A DNA stretch of 64,000 nt from Carettochelys insculpta (lineage: Eukaryota; Chordata; Testudines; Carettochelyidae). Made by a program: the position numbers and the translations under genes. This document shows positions 53,758-64,000 of the stretch, in pieces. Each line of letters opens with the position of its first letter. Position 1 is the stretch's first letter. Under the pieces are notes generated by a model that worked only from the letters and a program-made list of their open reading frames with translations, was not told the DNA's origin and did no database searches. Where the stretch lies: positions 202,165,501 through 202,229,500 of the forward strand of contig NC_134139.1 in assembly GCF_033958435.1 (NCBI RefSeq), in the 5' to 3' direction.

Positions 53758-55689
53758 GAGCCAACCTGCAGGCCAAGAGAAGGCATGAATGAACCTGAAG
53801 AAATCAATAACCCTAGAGGAAAACCCCTCTCCGAGGACTCTTCAGTCTTCCCTCTTCCCAAGCAACACCCCTGAGAACACCCTGTGGTTCTTCAGCCATT
53901 TACACCAATCGAATGATTTTTCTTTGCCACCCGATTTCCTCTCACCTAGTTTCACCGCCAGGGTGACAACGCACAAGCCTCGAGGATCTTCAGGAGGGAG
54001 TTTCAGAGCTGTGAAGAAGTGGGGGAGGGCGCAGACGTGGCTGGGGTTTGTTTCCATTTTTAGAAGCAAGTTAGAGGATTGGTGGGTTTTTGCGGGTGTC
54101 GGGGGGAGGTCAGAGAGGCAGCATTTGCCGTCTTGACATCCCACCACAGAAGGCAAGTCGCTGGTAAGTCATTGACATCCCATCACTGAAAGCAAGATGT
54201 TCCTCAGCCCGTGGTCCGTTTAGGAGAGTTCTTTCTCAGCAGGGTGCTGCGGTCCAAGCGTGGGGTCTTCCGTATTTCATAGAAGAGGCGAGTTGGGCCG
54301 TCTGGCCTGACTTCCTAACACAGGCCTCTAGGGCTAAGGGTACTTGAATGAAGGACGCAAGCTTGTTGCAGAAGGTGAATTCTGATTGCCTTAAGACAGT
54401 CCAAAGCAGCCCAAGAGTCCAGGTCCACCCAAAAACACTAGTTGTCAGAGCTGGACGCCTATTCAAAAAAAAAAAAGATAATTTTTGTGCTTCAGGGTCA
54501 TCAGATACGTATTTGCCTTTCCAGTATTATTGATTTAAGAAGACAAAGGGCTGGTCGACAGGTACCATCAAGGCAAATGCCCCTGACTTTTCCTACATGT
54601 TCTCAGTTGAATGGGAAGTGTTTCCTGTGATGATTCAGCTTGTGTGCATCTCCCACTGTATGGAGTGAGCGCCCACAGTCCGAACGGCCCAGCCCTGTGC
54701 TGGGAACTGTTAAAGGCCATACTTTGTGTGAGCTGAGGGCCAGGGGCTCATGGCCTTTTGTGGGAGGAGGATCTGCTCTGAGATCCTATAAGGTCTAAGT
54801 TGCACAGTACTTGGGGAGACCCTGTAAGTCTTAGGTGGCTACTGATGGCATTTCAAAGAGGACCAGAGTTCTGGCCACCATCGCTGCCAAAGTAGCAGCG
54901 GCTGGCGCTCTGAGCCCTTTTGAAATGCTGGGCCTGGGGTCGGCTGCTCCCACCTCCACCCCCCGTCAGCAGGTCTGTCTGGTACAAAGCTGCCTGTGGA
55001 AGACCGAGGCCCCAATCCTACAGGCCATGAGCTAGAACTGTACTGAGGAGCAGAGAGGGAGACACAATTAAGGGTGGGCCAGCCCTGGAAAAGCCAGAAG
55101 CCAGCGGTTGCGGCGGCAGCAGCAGCAGGAGGAGTGAAATGGGGACAGAGGGAAAGGCCCATTAAAGTCTCCAGTTGCAGACATTTCCCTGCTGCCCAAA
55201 GGGGGCCTTGAAAGGTTGTGCGTGTTATGTGCAGACAGTTCCGCAAGGGCAGGAAGGCACCTACCCTAGTTCAGACACTGATTACCTCCTTCCCTCCACC
55301 CCGCCTGCCCCACTTTTCACATCATCCCAGTGTTCCGTTGGGGCTGAAATTTCCCTCACTCAAGCCCTGACTCCCTCCAGGAAAGGGGCCCGAGAGCAAA
55401 ACAGAAATTAATTCTGATTTTTGAACAATGAAAACAATGCCCCCAGGTTCCCTCTACTCCCCAGACCAGCTGTGAAAGTGGAGGTGTTGTACAGGCAGAG
55501 GAGACCTGGCATCGCCTAGCTCCAAAGCAGGCATTCCAGTCTATTTGCCATCCTACGCCTGCCCCTGCATTTTCCTCCAGCTGTGGTGGCTTTATAATCC
55601 CATTTCCTTGTTCCCTACGATGTTTTCCTTCCCCTTGGAGCTGGAAGAAAACGCCAGTAGACGGAGGAAATTGGTTCACTTTCATCCCT

Positions 55690-55850
55690 GGGATAAAATG
55701 ATCTATTCAATGAGGAGCTTTTGTGGGGACAGACCCACTTCATCTGTCCCACGAAAGCTCATCACCGAATAAATCACTTTGAAGTGCGACATGTCTGCTG
55801 GTTTGTTTTGTTAGAATACAGACTAACACAGCTGCTTCTCTGTTACTAAC
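55690..55850. mobile_element. Penelope-like tails, degraded palindrome
   Basis: GACAGACCCACTTCATCTGT and GTCCCACGAAAGCTCATCAC are facing halves, followed by the tail AGAATACAGACTAACACAGC. The hammerhead core is incomplete in both halves. It contains the AATAAA at about 55769. Confidence 0.65.
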
Positions 55851-55859
55851 CCTGCTATA

Positions 55860-56830
55860 GTTAAAGTCTCAGGTTCCAAGGCTAGAAGAGGATCACTGTG
55901 ACCATCGCGTGTGAGTGCTGGTAGGACACAGCCCAGGGACCTGCCCCATGGTAGTTCCTAGAGCTTTTAGGAGAACACCTGGTCTTGATTTAAAAATGGT
56001 CAGTGCCCAAGAATTCACCACGACCCTGGGTAATTTTTCCCAGTTGTTTGCTACACTCACTGTTAAAAACAACACTGCATTGGCTGTCTGAACTCACCTA
56101 GCTTCCTCTGTCAGCCATTAGACTGTTCTCTGCACCATCAGGGAGCCTGTTTTTAAATATTTGCTTCTCATGCAGGTGCTTACGGAAACTGGGATCAAAT
56201 CACCCATTAATCTATTTAATATTCAAATGTTCGCTGAGCTTAACAATTGTAATTACAAACGTTTTGTTACTAAATGAAGTAACATCATCAATCAGTGCCT
56301 AGTGAGAGATACTCTAAAACTGGTCTTTATAGAGTCCTTTTACATAGTCCTAATCAATGATTAGTTCTTAATTGGTTACACATGCCTTCCAAGTTAAACC
56401 GACTGCCAATGACCACATTCTCATTAGTTGTTCTTCTATTATGTCTCGATCTCATGGGTTCAAACCCCTTAATCTTCTCACTGTGAAGCTAAGCCAATTG
56501 AATTCCTTGAGTCTCTCACTGTAAAGCAGGTTTTCTGATCCTTTAATCATTCTCGTGGCTCTTCTCTGACCCTGCTCCAGACTTTCAACGTCTTCCTTGC
56601 ATTGTGAGCACCACAACATGACCCAGGATTCCAGCACAGGTGCTGCAGGTCCCAATACAGTGGTACAGTAATCTCTATCCCTGCTCAGGATTCCCTGGGT
56701 GAGGCATCCAAAGGCTGCATTAATCCTTTTGACCACAGCATCATGCTGGAAGCTTATAATCCATGACTCCAAAATCTTGGTGAGGGTCACTGCTTCCTGG
56801 ATAGAATCCCCACCCTGTAAGTAGGAGCTG
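55860..56830 (-). mobile_element. Ancient CR1-like fragment, antisense
   Basis: Minus-strand pieces encode NWEKLPRVVVNSWALTIFKS (55893-56075) and [20 protein letters not shown] (within 56452-56790), recognisable CR1 C-terminal blocks with many substitutions. It lies in the region downstream of the EFR3B stop. Confidence 0.75.
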
Positions 56831-56929
56831 CATTCTTTATTCCTAGTTGGATGTATCTATTGAGGCTTTGTCTATGCAAACTCGCACCGGTTTTATTGAA
56901 CTGGTTCAGTTCGGTTGATAAACAGCCTC

Positions 56930-57008
56930 AGAGGGGCAGCCGTGTTCGTCTGCAGCTTCACAAATAACAAGAGTCCTGTAGCACCTTAAAGACTAGCAGA
57001 TTTATTGG
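56930..57008 (-). mobile_element. Penelope-like element tail, antisense
   Basis: In + sense it reads CTCAGAGGGGCAGCCGTGTT and AGTCCTGTAGCACCTTAAAG, the reverse of the family tail. It stops before the ribozyme region. Confidence 0.65.
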
Positions 57009-57071
57009 GTCAAACCGTCTGTGTGGTTACATTCTGTTGTTTTGGTTTGATTGGGCTCTTTTAGCTTAGCA

Positions 57072-57369
57072 TAGGGTGACCATATCTCCCTGTCCCAAAT
57101 AGGGACAAGGAGACATGGGGGGGCGGGGACAGGCAGCTCCTCCAAGACCCAGGGAGCCAGGCAGGAGGTGGCAGCCGCTGGCACTTCCCAGGAGCCCCAG
57201 GGAAGTGGCACCTTCCCACGCTCTCCCTGCTTCCCTGAGGCTGGGGAGGGGGTGGCCAATACGGGACAATTCGTACCTTTTTAAAAAAAAAAAAAAAAAA
57301 AAAGAGGATGCCTTTTCAGAGTCCCACATACGGTGCCATCCCACCCAATACAGGATGGATGGTCACCCC
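57072..57369. mobile_element. hAT-like MITE with poly-A interior
   Basis: The ends TAGGGTGACCATATCTCCCT and the complement of ATGGATGGTCACCCC are inverted. The interior is C/G-rich, then has a run of about 22 A at 57282-57303. It lies downstream of the EFR3B stop. Confidence 0.68.
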
Positions 57370-57464
57370 AGATTAGCCCAGTTTTTTTCGCTCAATTTAA
57401 ACGTAACCGAAGTAAGCCTGGTTTGAGTCAGTATCAGAGTGCCCATGCAGCCTTTCATGGAAGC

Positions 57465-57708
57465 GTAGCTACGGGTCTGTCTGAACTATGGCAGGAATTG
57501 ACGCTCCAGCGATGGATCCACCAAACATCGATGTATTGTGTCTGCTTAAATACAATAAATTGATCTCTGAGCACTCTCCCATCGATTCTGGCACTCCACC
57601 AACAGAAGGGTAGTCGGCGTGGATGGGAGAGCAGCCTCTGCCGACCTTACTGCATGTAATACACTGTGGTGAGTAGGTCGACTTTGTCGGGAAAGCCACA
57701 TTCCGCTG
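57465..57708. mobile_element. MITE fragment, first family
   Basis: ACGCTCCAGCGATGGATCC, CATCGATGTATTG and GTAGGTCGACTTTGTCGGG are shared blocks. It ends where the probable LTR begins, and MITE-like sequence (CTTCAGCTACACTG) reappears at about 58183. Confidence 0.5.
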
Positions 57709-58182
57709 GGGTACAATGTCCCCCAAAGGTCCGAGGCTGGAGGTCAAAGCAGTGAGGCAAGAGTGAGATCTAAAAGGAAACTTTATTTGCATGCATGCAG
57801 GTTACCAGCTTCCAAAGAAGTGGGAGCCCTGAGAATCAGTTCTCAGGACTCTTTATACAGTTTGTTTAGGCAGTTCAGTAATTAATTGTCGTCTTTAACA
57901 TACGAAAGTCTGAGCAGAATTGTCCTGGGACGTGTCTGCAAACACCAGCTGTGCTTGAGGCCAGTTCACACTACAAAGGTATGTGACAACACAGACAGAG
58001 GAGCCTACAGGATAAATTGTCTCTAGGCGACAAGGTAGGGACTTCAAAGAGGTGCAGATGAGCCCCTAGTATCCTCTTACAGAGTGAGGTCTGGTTAGTG
58101 TGGAAAAGAAAAATTTTAACCTTTACAGCATTTTTTGCCCCACAGACCTTTAACCCTTAGAGCAGTTTTTTCCCCCCACAAC
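57709..58182 (-). repeat. Probable solo LTR of an endogenous retrovirus-like element
   Basis: Read on the minus strand, this 470-bp segment starts TGTGGGGGGAAAAAACTG, has a TATAAAG box at about 57849-57856 and AATAAAG at about 57780-57786, and ends near TTGTACCCCA. That order (TG, TATA, polyadenylation signal, CA) and spacing suit an LTR with a short R. No internal coding sequence flanks it, so it would be a solo LTR. Clear target duplications were not found, so this is provisional. Confidence 0.5.
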
Positions 58183-58789
58183 TTCAGCTACACTGTTTGC
58201 AGAGCGGAAGTAGATCAATGGCTCCATGTAATGTACAGAAGGCCTAAGCGTAAAATGCACACGAGGGACCTGAGTCTCCCCTGCCTCGCGATTTGTGCAG
58301 TCATTGACACCTGTGCAAAGTGAGAGGTGAGTGGGTGAAAATGCTGCCAGATCCCTAGGGCAGAGTTTTACAGGGCCTTTGCACAGATGCGAGTGATTGG
58401 ACAAAGCACTAGATGGGACAGTCAGACCAGCTCTGCTGCTAAATACTCGGAGGTCAACCATTCTTGCAACTGCAGCAGAGAAAAGATTTTCAGACAGAAA
58501 TGTGATAATGTGAGTGGCAATTTCTCCCTTCTTAATGGCTCAGGGGTCAGCTTCTCCGAATGTTCTCATCCCTCCCGTTTTCATTTGTCAGTGTAGAACT
58601 CTAGGGTAGACAAGACCTGAGTCTGTAGTGTAACCAAAGCCCAGGAAGGCTCAGTAAACCCTGCTGAAAGACACCATTCAGTCTGCCTTCTTTTGCCATA
58701 AAGAAACAGCAGGTCACAGAGCCACTCTGCCCACCCTTTGCATCTTAGAGTTAAATTTACACTCTCTGGGCCTCAAAGCTATTCTCTTA

Positions 58790-59000
58790 GGCTGTGTCTA
58801 TGCCTAGAGAAATCTTCGAAATAGCCATGCTAATGGCCATTTTGAAGAATACTAAAGACATGCTGAAATGCATATTCTGCTCCTCATTAGCATGCCACCA
58901 GCCGTGGCACTTCGAAATTGCTGCATTTCGCTCCAGCATGGCTCGGCCAGATGGGTTGTTTTCAAAAGGACCCTGCCAACTTCAAAATCCCCTTATTCCT
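58790..59000. mobile_element. MITE-like repeat with TTCGAAAT blocks
   Basis: It starts GGCTGTGTCTATGCCTAGAG. CTTCGAAATAGCCATGCTAA and CACTTCGAAATTGCTGCATT repeat in its interior. The right end is unclear. Confidence 0.5.
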
Positions 59001-59064
59001 GTCAGCAGATTCACCAGTTCACTGCAAAAGTCTCCTGTATGCAAGGTTACTTGCAATTGGTCAG

Positions 59065-59592
59065 GACCTGGGTCAGCAACCAAAATAGCAAGAAGAGCCA
59101 TTTTTTCCAATTTGGTAAAACGCTCAGTAATTCAAGAGCCGCAATGCATGTTAATACAAGACAGTCCTCAATAAGTAACATCAAACCGTACTTTTTGTAA
59201 GCTCTGTTTCAGAACAGTGCGCACACGATTTGCAATGTGCTGCATATTTACTGCAGGATGTTCACAATTCTTTACATATTCCATGTCCTCACGCTTTACA
59301 TGCGTGCGTCAGTACTGCTGTCTTCCTGACTTTCGCTCCCAAACCATCTCTCTGTCTGAAGGATGCCAGGTGAAGTTATCCAACATTTCGAGATCACATA
59401 TCGTTTGCTGTTTCGATATGAGTTGTTCATTTATGGCCTTTTAAATGTTCACCATTTATCGAAAATAATCAGGAGGGTGGGGTTCTTTTGTTTGTTTTTT
59501 TACTTTGCAATTATAGCGCGGGGAGCCACAAAGAAGTCCTTAAAGAACTGCATGTGTCCCTGGAGCCAAAGGTCGTGGATCGCTGGGTCAGC
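59065..59592. mobile_element. hAT element, non-autonomous
   Basis: The left end CTGGGTCAGCAACCAAAATA and right end GTGGATCGCTGGGTCAGC are an approximate inverted pair of the TCAGCAACC hAT type. Subterminal AAGAGCCGCAATGC and AGAACTGCATGTGTCC also mirror. No transposase ORF is recognisable. Confidence 0.6.
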
Positions 59593-60439
59593 TTAAGTCT
59601 CACGGTATTGATTCTGTTTCCTGATTGTGTAAGTGCACAAGAAGACACATCCCAGTGTTGGTATTCATCTGTGCAATTTTAAAAGGTCATTTCCGTGAAT
59701 GTTCAAGCTAGTGATGTTTGGTCACTCAAATGGTCATGGCAAAATTCACCCGGCTCTACGAGCAATGGAGCAGACCCTCCTCACTTGATTTTTTTCACGA
59801 CCAACTTCCCATTAAAGGCAAAGGAAGCTTTGCCTCAATAAGGACTTCATGAATGTACCTGTTATTTGGGAACAGTAATAGGAGCTTCCAGCAGAAGGGA
59901 TTAGAAGGTGGGACGAAAAATCAGAGACGGGACATTGGAGTGGGTGGCCAGTCTGTCACTTCCTGCATTGGCTTAATTGGCTGAGAGTGATTGTGAGCCT
60001 CCTCTAAAAAACGGCGAGGGACAGTATCTTAGCTGAGACTGAAGGACCCCTCTTCCTTTACTTTAGAATTGCTCCAAACCAGTGAACAAGCCTGTGGTGA
60101 GATGCTTCCACCCTCTCCTTGGAAATAGTTTCCTATATTTGCACTAAGAGTTGACTTTTGACACATAATCTCCATCTGTAAATGTCTTCAACAGTGCATT
60201 GTGATTGTACGTACCATGTAGACCTTGGGAGTATAGATACTGTATATATCTATATTAGATATAAATATATTTATATAAGCCTGGAATAGGTGCATGGCAA
60301 GTTTCCATTTCTGTGTTTCAGGAGCATTAAATCACATTTTTGTGTGAGTAACAGAGGGCAGGAATAAGTTGTCTGAGTTGCTAAAGGTCACATTTTGGTA
60401 AGGGGGGGTGTTGATATTTTCAAGTAAGTCATCTCTGCC

Positions 60440-60475
60440 CTTTTCAAATAAATGTTAATGTTGTTCTGTTGTGGT
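60440..60475 (+). promoter_or_regulatory. Candidate polyadenylation signal for EFR3B
   Basis: AATAAA at about 60448 is followed within 10-30 bases by TG-rich sequence (TTGTTCTGTTGTGGTG). This is the usual layout of a vertebrate cleavage and polyadenylation site. It is the best placed hexamer that is not inside a recognisable repeat. Confidence 0.45.
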
Positions 60476-61079
60476 GCTTTGAGATTTTTCATAATGGGAG
60501 CACGTTGAGAGCCAAGAATGTTAACTACCCTTAGACACTCATTTCATGGAGACAACAGGAAAAGCCAACACGGTTTCTTTATTTGTCCCTTTGAGGGCAT
60601 GTTAAAGCTGCAGATGAGCATAAACTGGATTTCTTGGGTCTGATTCTCCTCTCTAATGCGAGCTTTATACCCATCCACTTCCACACAAGTCAAAAGGCCA
60701 GCTCCCTCGTTGGTGTAGATGTAGGGAATGTGGCAGAAGGAATGCAGTGCTGCTGAAGGCTGGGAGGAATGAGTCTCCCAGAGGTCATCTGCATGAGAAT
60801 GCAAAAGGTGTGCATGTGTGGGGTTACATAAATTGACATCAATCCTTTGACTTCACTAGAGCTATTGCCGACTTATCCTGGTTGAAGTTCTAGTCCAGTA
60901 GAGCAAAAAAGGTGGGAAAAGACTTCCTTTTCCCTTCATGTAACACAAGAACCAGGGCTCACCCCATGAAATTAACAGGCAGCAGGTTTAACACAAGCAC
61001 AAGGCTGTATCTCTTACAGTCCACCTGTGAATTCTGCCATGGGAACTTGAGAAGGCCAAAAGTATAACTGGGTTCATAA

Positions 61080-61322
61080 AAGAATGAGAGGAATTCATGG
61101 AGGACAGATCCGTGAGTGGCTATTAGCCAGGATTGTCAGGGATGGAACCCCCTAGCATGAATGTCCCTAAACCTCCGACTGCCAGAAGCTGGCAATGCGT
61201 GATGTGATGGATCACTAGATATTTGCCCTGATCTGGTAGTTCCTTCTGAAGCTCCTGAAAGACAGGACGCTGGGCTGAATGAACTGTTGCTCTGACCCCG
61301 TATGGCTATTCTTAAGGAGATC
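61080..61322 (+). mobile_element. CR1/L3-like 3' UTR fragment
   Basis: GGCTATTAGCCAGGATTGTC, GACAGGACGCTGGGCTGAAT and GACCCCGTATGGCTATTCTT are the + sense of the same 3' UTR seen in reverse at 23742-23938. Confidence 0.75.
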
Positions 61323-61351
61323 CGAGAGGGATAGAAAGACGTTCCCTATTC

Positions 61352-61440
61352 AGCAACGAAGGGTCCTGTGGCACCTTATAGACTAACCGAAAAGTTTAGA
61401 GCATGAGCTTTCGTGAGTTAACTCACTTCTTCAGATGTTC
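61352..61440 (-). mobile_element. Penelope-like element tail
   Basis: In + sense it reads AACGAAGGGTCCTGTGGCAC, then AGACTAACCGAAAAGTTTAG and the hammerhead region. It is the same family as 31478-31705, single copy, minus strand. Confidence 0.72.
61397..61438 (-). ncRNA. Hammerhead ribozyme core in a Penelope-like tail
   Basis: Minus-strand CTGAAGA (61434-61428), stem II GTGAG-TTAA-CTCAC (61426-61413), GAAA (61412-61409), stem III GC-TCAT-GC (61408-61401) and TC. All core bases fit the consensus and stem II is perfectly paired. Stem I is not obvious. It sits in the tail at 61352-61440. Confidence 0.68.
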
Positions 61441-63639
61441 CCTATTCACTGTCTCCATTCAGACATGGTTTTACAGACCTCTCATAGCTGGTCTGAGCGC
61501 CATGATCCAGCTGTGTGGCCTCGCTTAGTTTTGCCATCATTTTGGAGATGAACTCAGAAGCCGGCTGTCGTGCTTTGGTGCAGGCACTTCAGTTCTGTCT
61601 GTGCTACAGCGTGAGACCGATGCAGGGCAGCTTACGTCAACCCAACGAAGAAGTGTCTGTTTTTAAATGTTATGTAGAGTCAAGGGCGAGGCAGATAGGT
61701 CAACGCTGTGTCAGCATGCATGCTGCGTTGTGTTGCCTGTTTCTGGCTTTCCCACAATGATGGTACAATTAACACAAGTGCTCCTGGAGAGGACGTGCGT
61801 GGCCAACACAAGGAATGATGTGTAGGCAGGTCCAAGCGACGACATTACAGAGGAGGCAGTAGGCTGGGTTGACACTGTTCTCTCATTACTGTCAATAATC
61901 CACCTCCCTGAGAGGTTGTAGCTTTGTCAATGTGATATTTGCCCAGCACTGTCTACCCAGGGGCTGGGCCAGCTTAAGTGGGTTTCTGCTGGGCTGGCTT
62001 TTTCACAGCCGAGCTACCACGGCTTCCTGGTCTTAGCCCTGAGTGTTATGCACAGCCGTCTTTCGGAGGCTGCTCCCTGCTTCGCTGGTGGATGGGCAAG
62101 GAGAGAGCAATGAAGCCAGGTCCCTGGAGATCCTCTCTGTGAGCAGCAGGCTGGTGTGTGCCCAAGCCGTATCTTGTTCATGTATTTGAACAGCAGCCTG
62201 TTGCTTTGGTATCTAAAAGAGAAAGCAAGGAAAGCAGGGCAAAAAGTAGGCCCAGCAAGAACTGGACCAACCCAAGCCCTCCTCCCTCACTGCTTCTGGA
62301 GGGTAGCAAGGGAAGGAAAGTCGCTCCATGCACCCCAACTTTCCATTAGCACAGACCATGTCTTACCTTTGCCTCAGCAGGGCCTTTTCTCTGAGCTGCT
62401 GGAGTCCCTCATCTAAACGCCCTCCTCTGCTCTGCCCGTGGCTGAGAAGCAAACTGGCAAACAATTTCTTTTGACCTCCTAAGGTGAGGGAGCGAGGGAG
62501 GGAGCTGCCCGCAGGTGCCTTGGAGCCTGCAAATGGAGAGACACACGGGCTGTGAGGAGGGACCCATGAGTGCCAGATTGCTGAAGTAGTTCCTGAGGGA
62601 GGTTGGGTGGAGGCTGGGATCAGAGGCATGGAAGAGGGGAAATGAGAATCAGGGTGGTCCAGGGGCACCCAGGCACAAGGGGGCACGTGGAGGTAGCCAG
62701 CTTGTTTGTGCCCCTGCTTCAGGGGAAGCTGGACAATTGTGGGATGCCCTAATTCCCAAATGCTCCTCAGTGGCCTGACTCTCACCTGCGTGGAGATGTC
62801 CCCAGATACACTGTGCTCACACCAGGCTTTCCCCTGTCGTCGTGAAGCTGCGACCAACTCTGTCTCGCACAAAGCAAAGAACTGGCCTTAGCTGAGCCTT
62901 CCCACATCCCCAACGAGCCGGACATGCCGCCTGATTCCAGCTGGCCTTGGTCCTTGGCCTTCTGCCCTTGGCCTTGCTCCTACTTAGGCCTTTCACTGTT
63001 ACAGCTGGAAGCGTGTCCACTTCAGCCAGGCCAAGCTACATTTGTCACCTTTCTAAAGGATGGTAACTGGTCACCCAAGGCCCCGCCCCTGCTCTGCCTT
63101 GTTCCCCAGAAGCCCTACCCCAGCTCCACCTCTTATCTCTAGGCCTGCCCCCTTCTCTGCCTCTTTTCCCCCAAGGTCCCGACTCCGCATTGCTCTCCCC
63201 CATCCCACCCTTGAGCAAAAAACCCTGGGCATAAGGTCTTGTCAAATAGCATGCAGATGAACACGCACCAAAACCCAAGCGATCCATGTCAACACTGAAT
63301 AGGTGGTGATCCTAGGCTGAGCTAACTTGGGCATAACAGCTGCTTGCCATACTTGATGCCTTACAGAGGAGCCGGGGCGGGGCGGGGAGCCAGTAGAAAA
63401 AAACGAGCCTGATTTCAGGGGGCCTGGAGTATTAGGCCGGGTGGTGTGAGCAAGCTGGTCCCTGTCTTTCCCTAAAATTAGCTAGCGCCCGAGGCAGCTC
63501 TCTATGGAATTCCCATAGAGCCCAGTCCAAAGCCCAGACTTCTGTTGATTTCAGGGGCCTTTGTGTGCTCTGATAATGAGCTTCATCCAAAGACCTGAAT
63601 CTGCTGTCTTAAGGGTGACAGGCTCAACAACTCAAAGCC
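61441..63639. other. Downstream intergenic stretch
   Basis: No gene is recognised. A C-rich imperfect repeat (CTCTGCCTCTTTTCCCCC-type units) lies at about 63075-63215. A 169-codon minus-strand ORF at 62363-62872 has no family features. POMC, the mammalian neighbour, is not visible. Confidence 0.4.
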
Positions 63640-63960
63640 ATGTAGGGATGAAAGGGACTTTATGACATCATCAAGTGGAGCCCTCTGTGCAGAGGCAGGA
63701 CAAAGTAAACCTAGATCAGCTCCAACAGGTGTTCAGCCAGCTTATCCTTAGAAGCCTCCAAGGTCGAGGATGCAGCAGCCTCCCTTGGAAGCCTATCCCA
63801 GTGCTCAGCCAAAACGTTGGCCACTTCTTTAGTATAGATCATCATCATCTTCCAACATCATTTCCCAGCCTTGTGGCTGCACTCGCTGAAGGGCAGCACT
63901 TTGCCCAATGGGTCTGATGTCTCCACTAAGAGTGCCATTTGTCCACCAGCTGACTCAGCA
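63640..63960 (-). mobile_element. Possible old CR1/L3-like fragment, antisense
   Basis: The phrases around GACATCATCAAGTGGAGCCC and GCCTCCCTTGGAAGCCTATC resemble reverse-complemented ORF2-end and 3' UTR sequence of old L3/CR1 copies. It is divergent and only tentatively assigned. Confidence 0.4.
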
Positions 63961-64000
63961 TGCTAGAAATAAACATGTCAGGTGCGTTTAGTTTGGGGAC

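Larger units (their letters stand above)
53758..60475 (+). other. EFR3B: Probable EFR3B 3' UTR with interspersed repeats
   Basis: There is no further coding sequence after the stop. Candidate polyadenylation hexamers on the + strand are AATAAA at about 55769 (inside a Penelope-like tail), 57549 (inside a MITE) and 60448. The last is followed by a GT-rich stretch and sits at the end of an AT-rich non-repetitive block (about 60040-60475), as expected of a conserved 3' UTR end. Mammalian EFR3B also has a several-kilobase 3' UTR. Several transposable elements lie within this stretch and are listed separately. The exact end is inference. Confidence 0.45.

Noticed and set aside
55766..55775. AATAAA as the main EFR3B polyadenylation signal
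   Set aside because: It is part of the Penelope-like tail and lacks a good GT-rich downstream element. It could still be used as an alternative site.
62363..62872. 169-codon minus-strand ORF as a downstream gene such as POMC
   Set aside because: It has no melanocortin or endorphin core motifs, no basic cleavage pairs in the right context and no signal peptide. It looks like a chance ORF in GC-rich sequence.

Overview
This is vertebrate nuclear DNA from a reptile, most likely a cryptodiran (hidden-necked) turtle. It carries one multi-exon host gene with canonical GT-AG introns, many CR1-family LINE fragments, tRNA-derived SINEs that look like the cryptodire Cry I / tortoise Pol III family with a CR1-like tail, hAT-type miniature transposons, Penelope-like retroelement tails and a DIRS retrotransposon. 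That mix points to a turtle. The species call is inference. No bacterial, plasmid or viral replicon features are present.

The host gene is EFR3B, on the + strand. Nineteen coding exons (1915-2036 through 53652-53757) splice in frame into 694 residues plus a stop. They correspond to about residue 124 to the C-terminus of the 817-residue human protein. The first ~123 codons, including the palmitoylated N-terminus, lie upstream of the window. EFR3B is a plasma-membrane scaffold that recruits the PI4KA-TTC7-FAM126 lipid kinase complex. The 3' UTR starts at 53758. The best polyadenylation signal I see is near 60448, in an AT-rich non-repetitive block. No second host gene is recognisable up to 64000; POMC, which follows EFR3B in mammals, is not visible.

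The introns are full of mobile DNA. Intron 1 (2037-10288) holds MITEs, two of them disrupted or adjoining, with a hAT element inside one. Intron 2 (10439-16753) holds two CR1 fragments, one split by a Cry-type SINE, and a C-rich imperfect repeat. Intron 4 (18571-26850) holds four CR1 segments, including a three-part nest: an L3-like CR1 and a hAT MITE both inserted in an older CR1. Intron 6 (29065-32880) holds a hAT element, a CR1 with a 255-codon ORF, and a cluster of palindromic Penelope-like tails carrying a hammerhead ribozyme core. Intron 9 (35498-37080) holds two MITEs, a SINE and a hAT element ending only about 50 bp before the next exon.

The standout is intron 13 (41300-47847), which contains a nearly complete DIRS-type tyrosine-recombinase retrotransposon (41632-47540). 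It has inverted terminal repeats, a gag-like region, overlapping RT/RNase H and recombinase frames, and an internal complementary region that matches both termini. It sits in the same orientation as EFR3B and has only about two visible frame breaks. Downstream of the EFR3B stop there are an old CR1, a hAT MITE, a probable solo LTR on the minus strand, another hAT element, a CR1 tail and a second, well-preserved hammerhead core on the minus strand.
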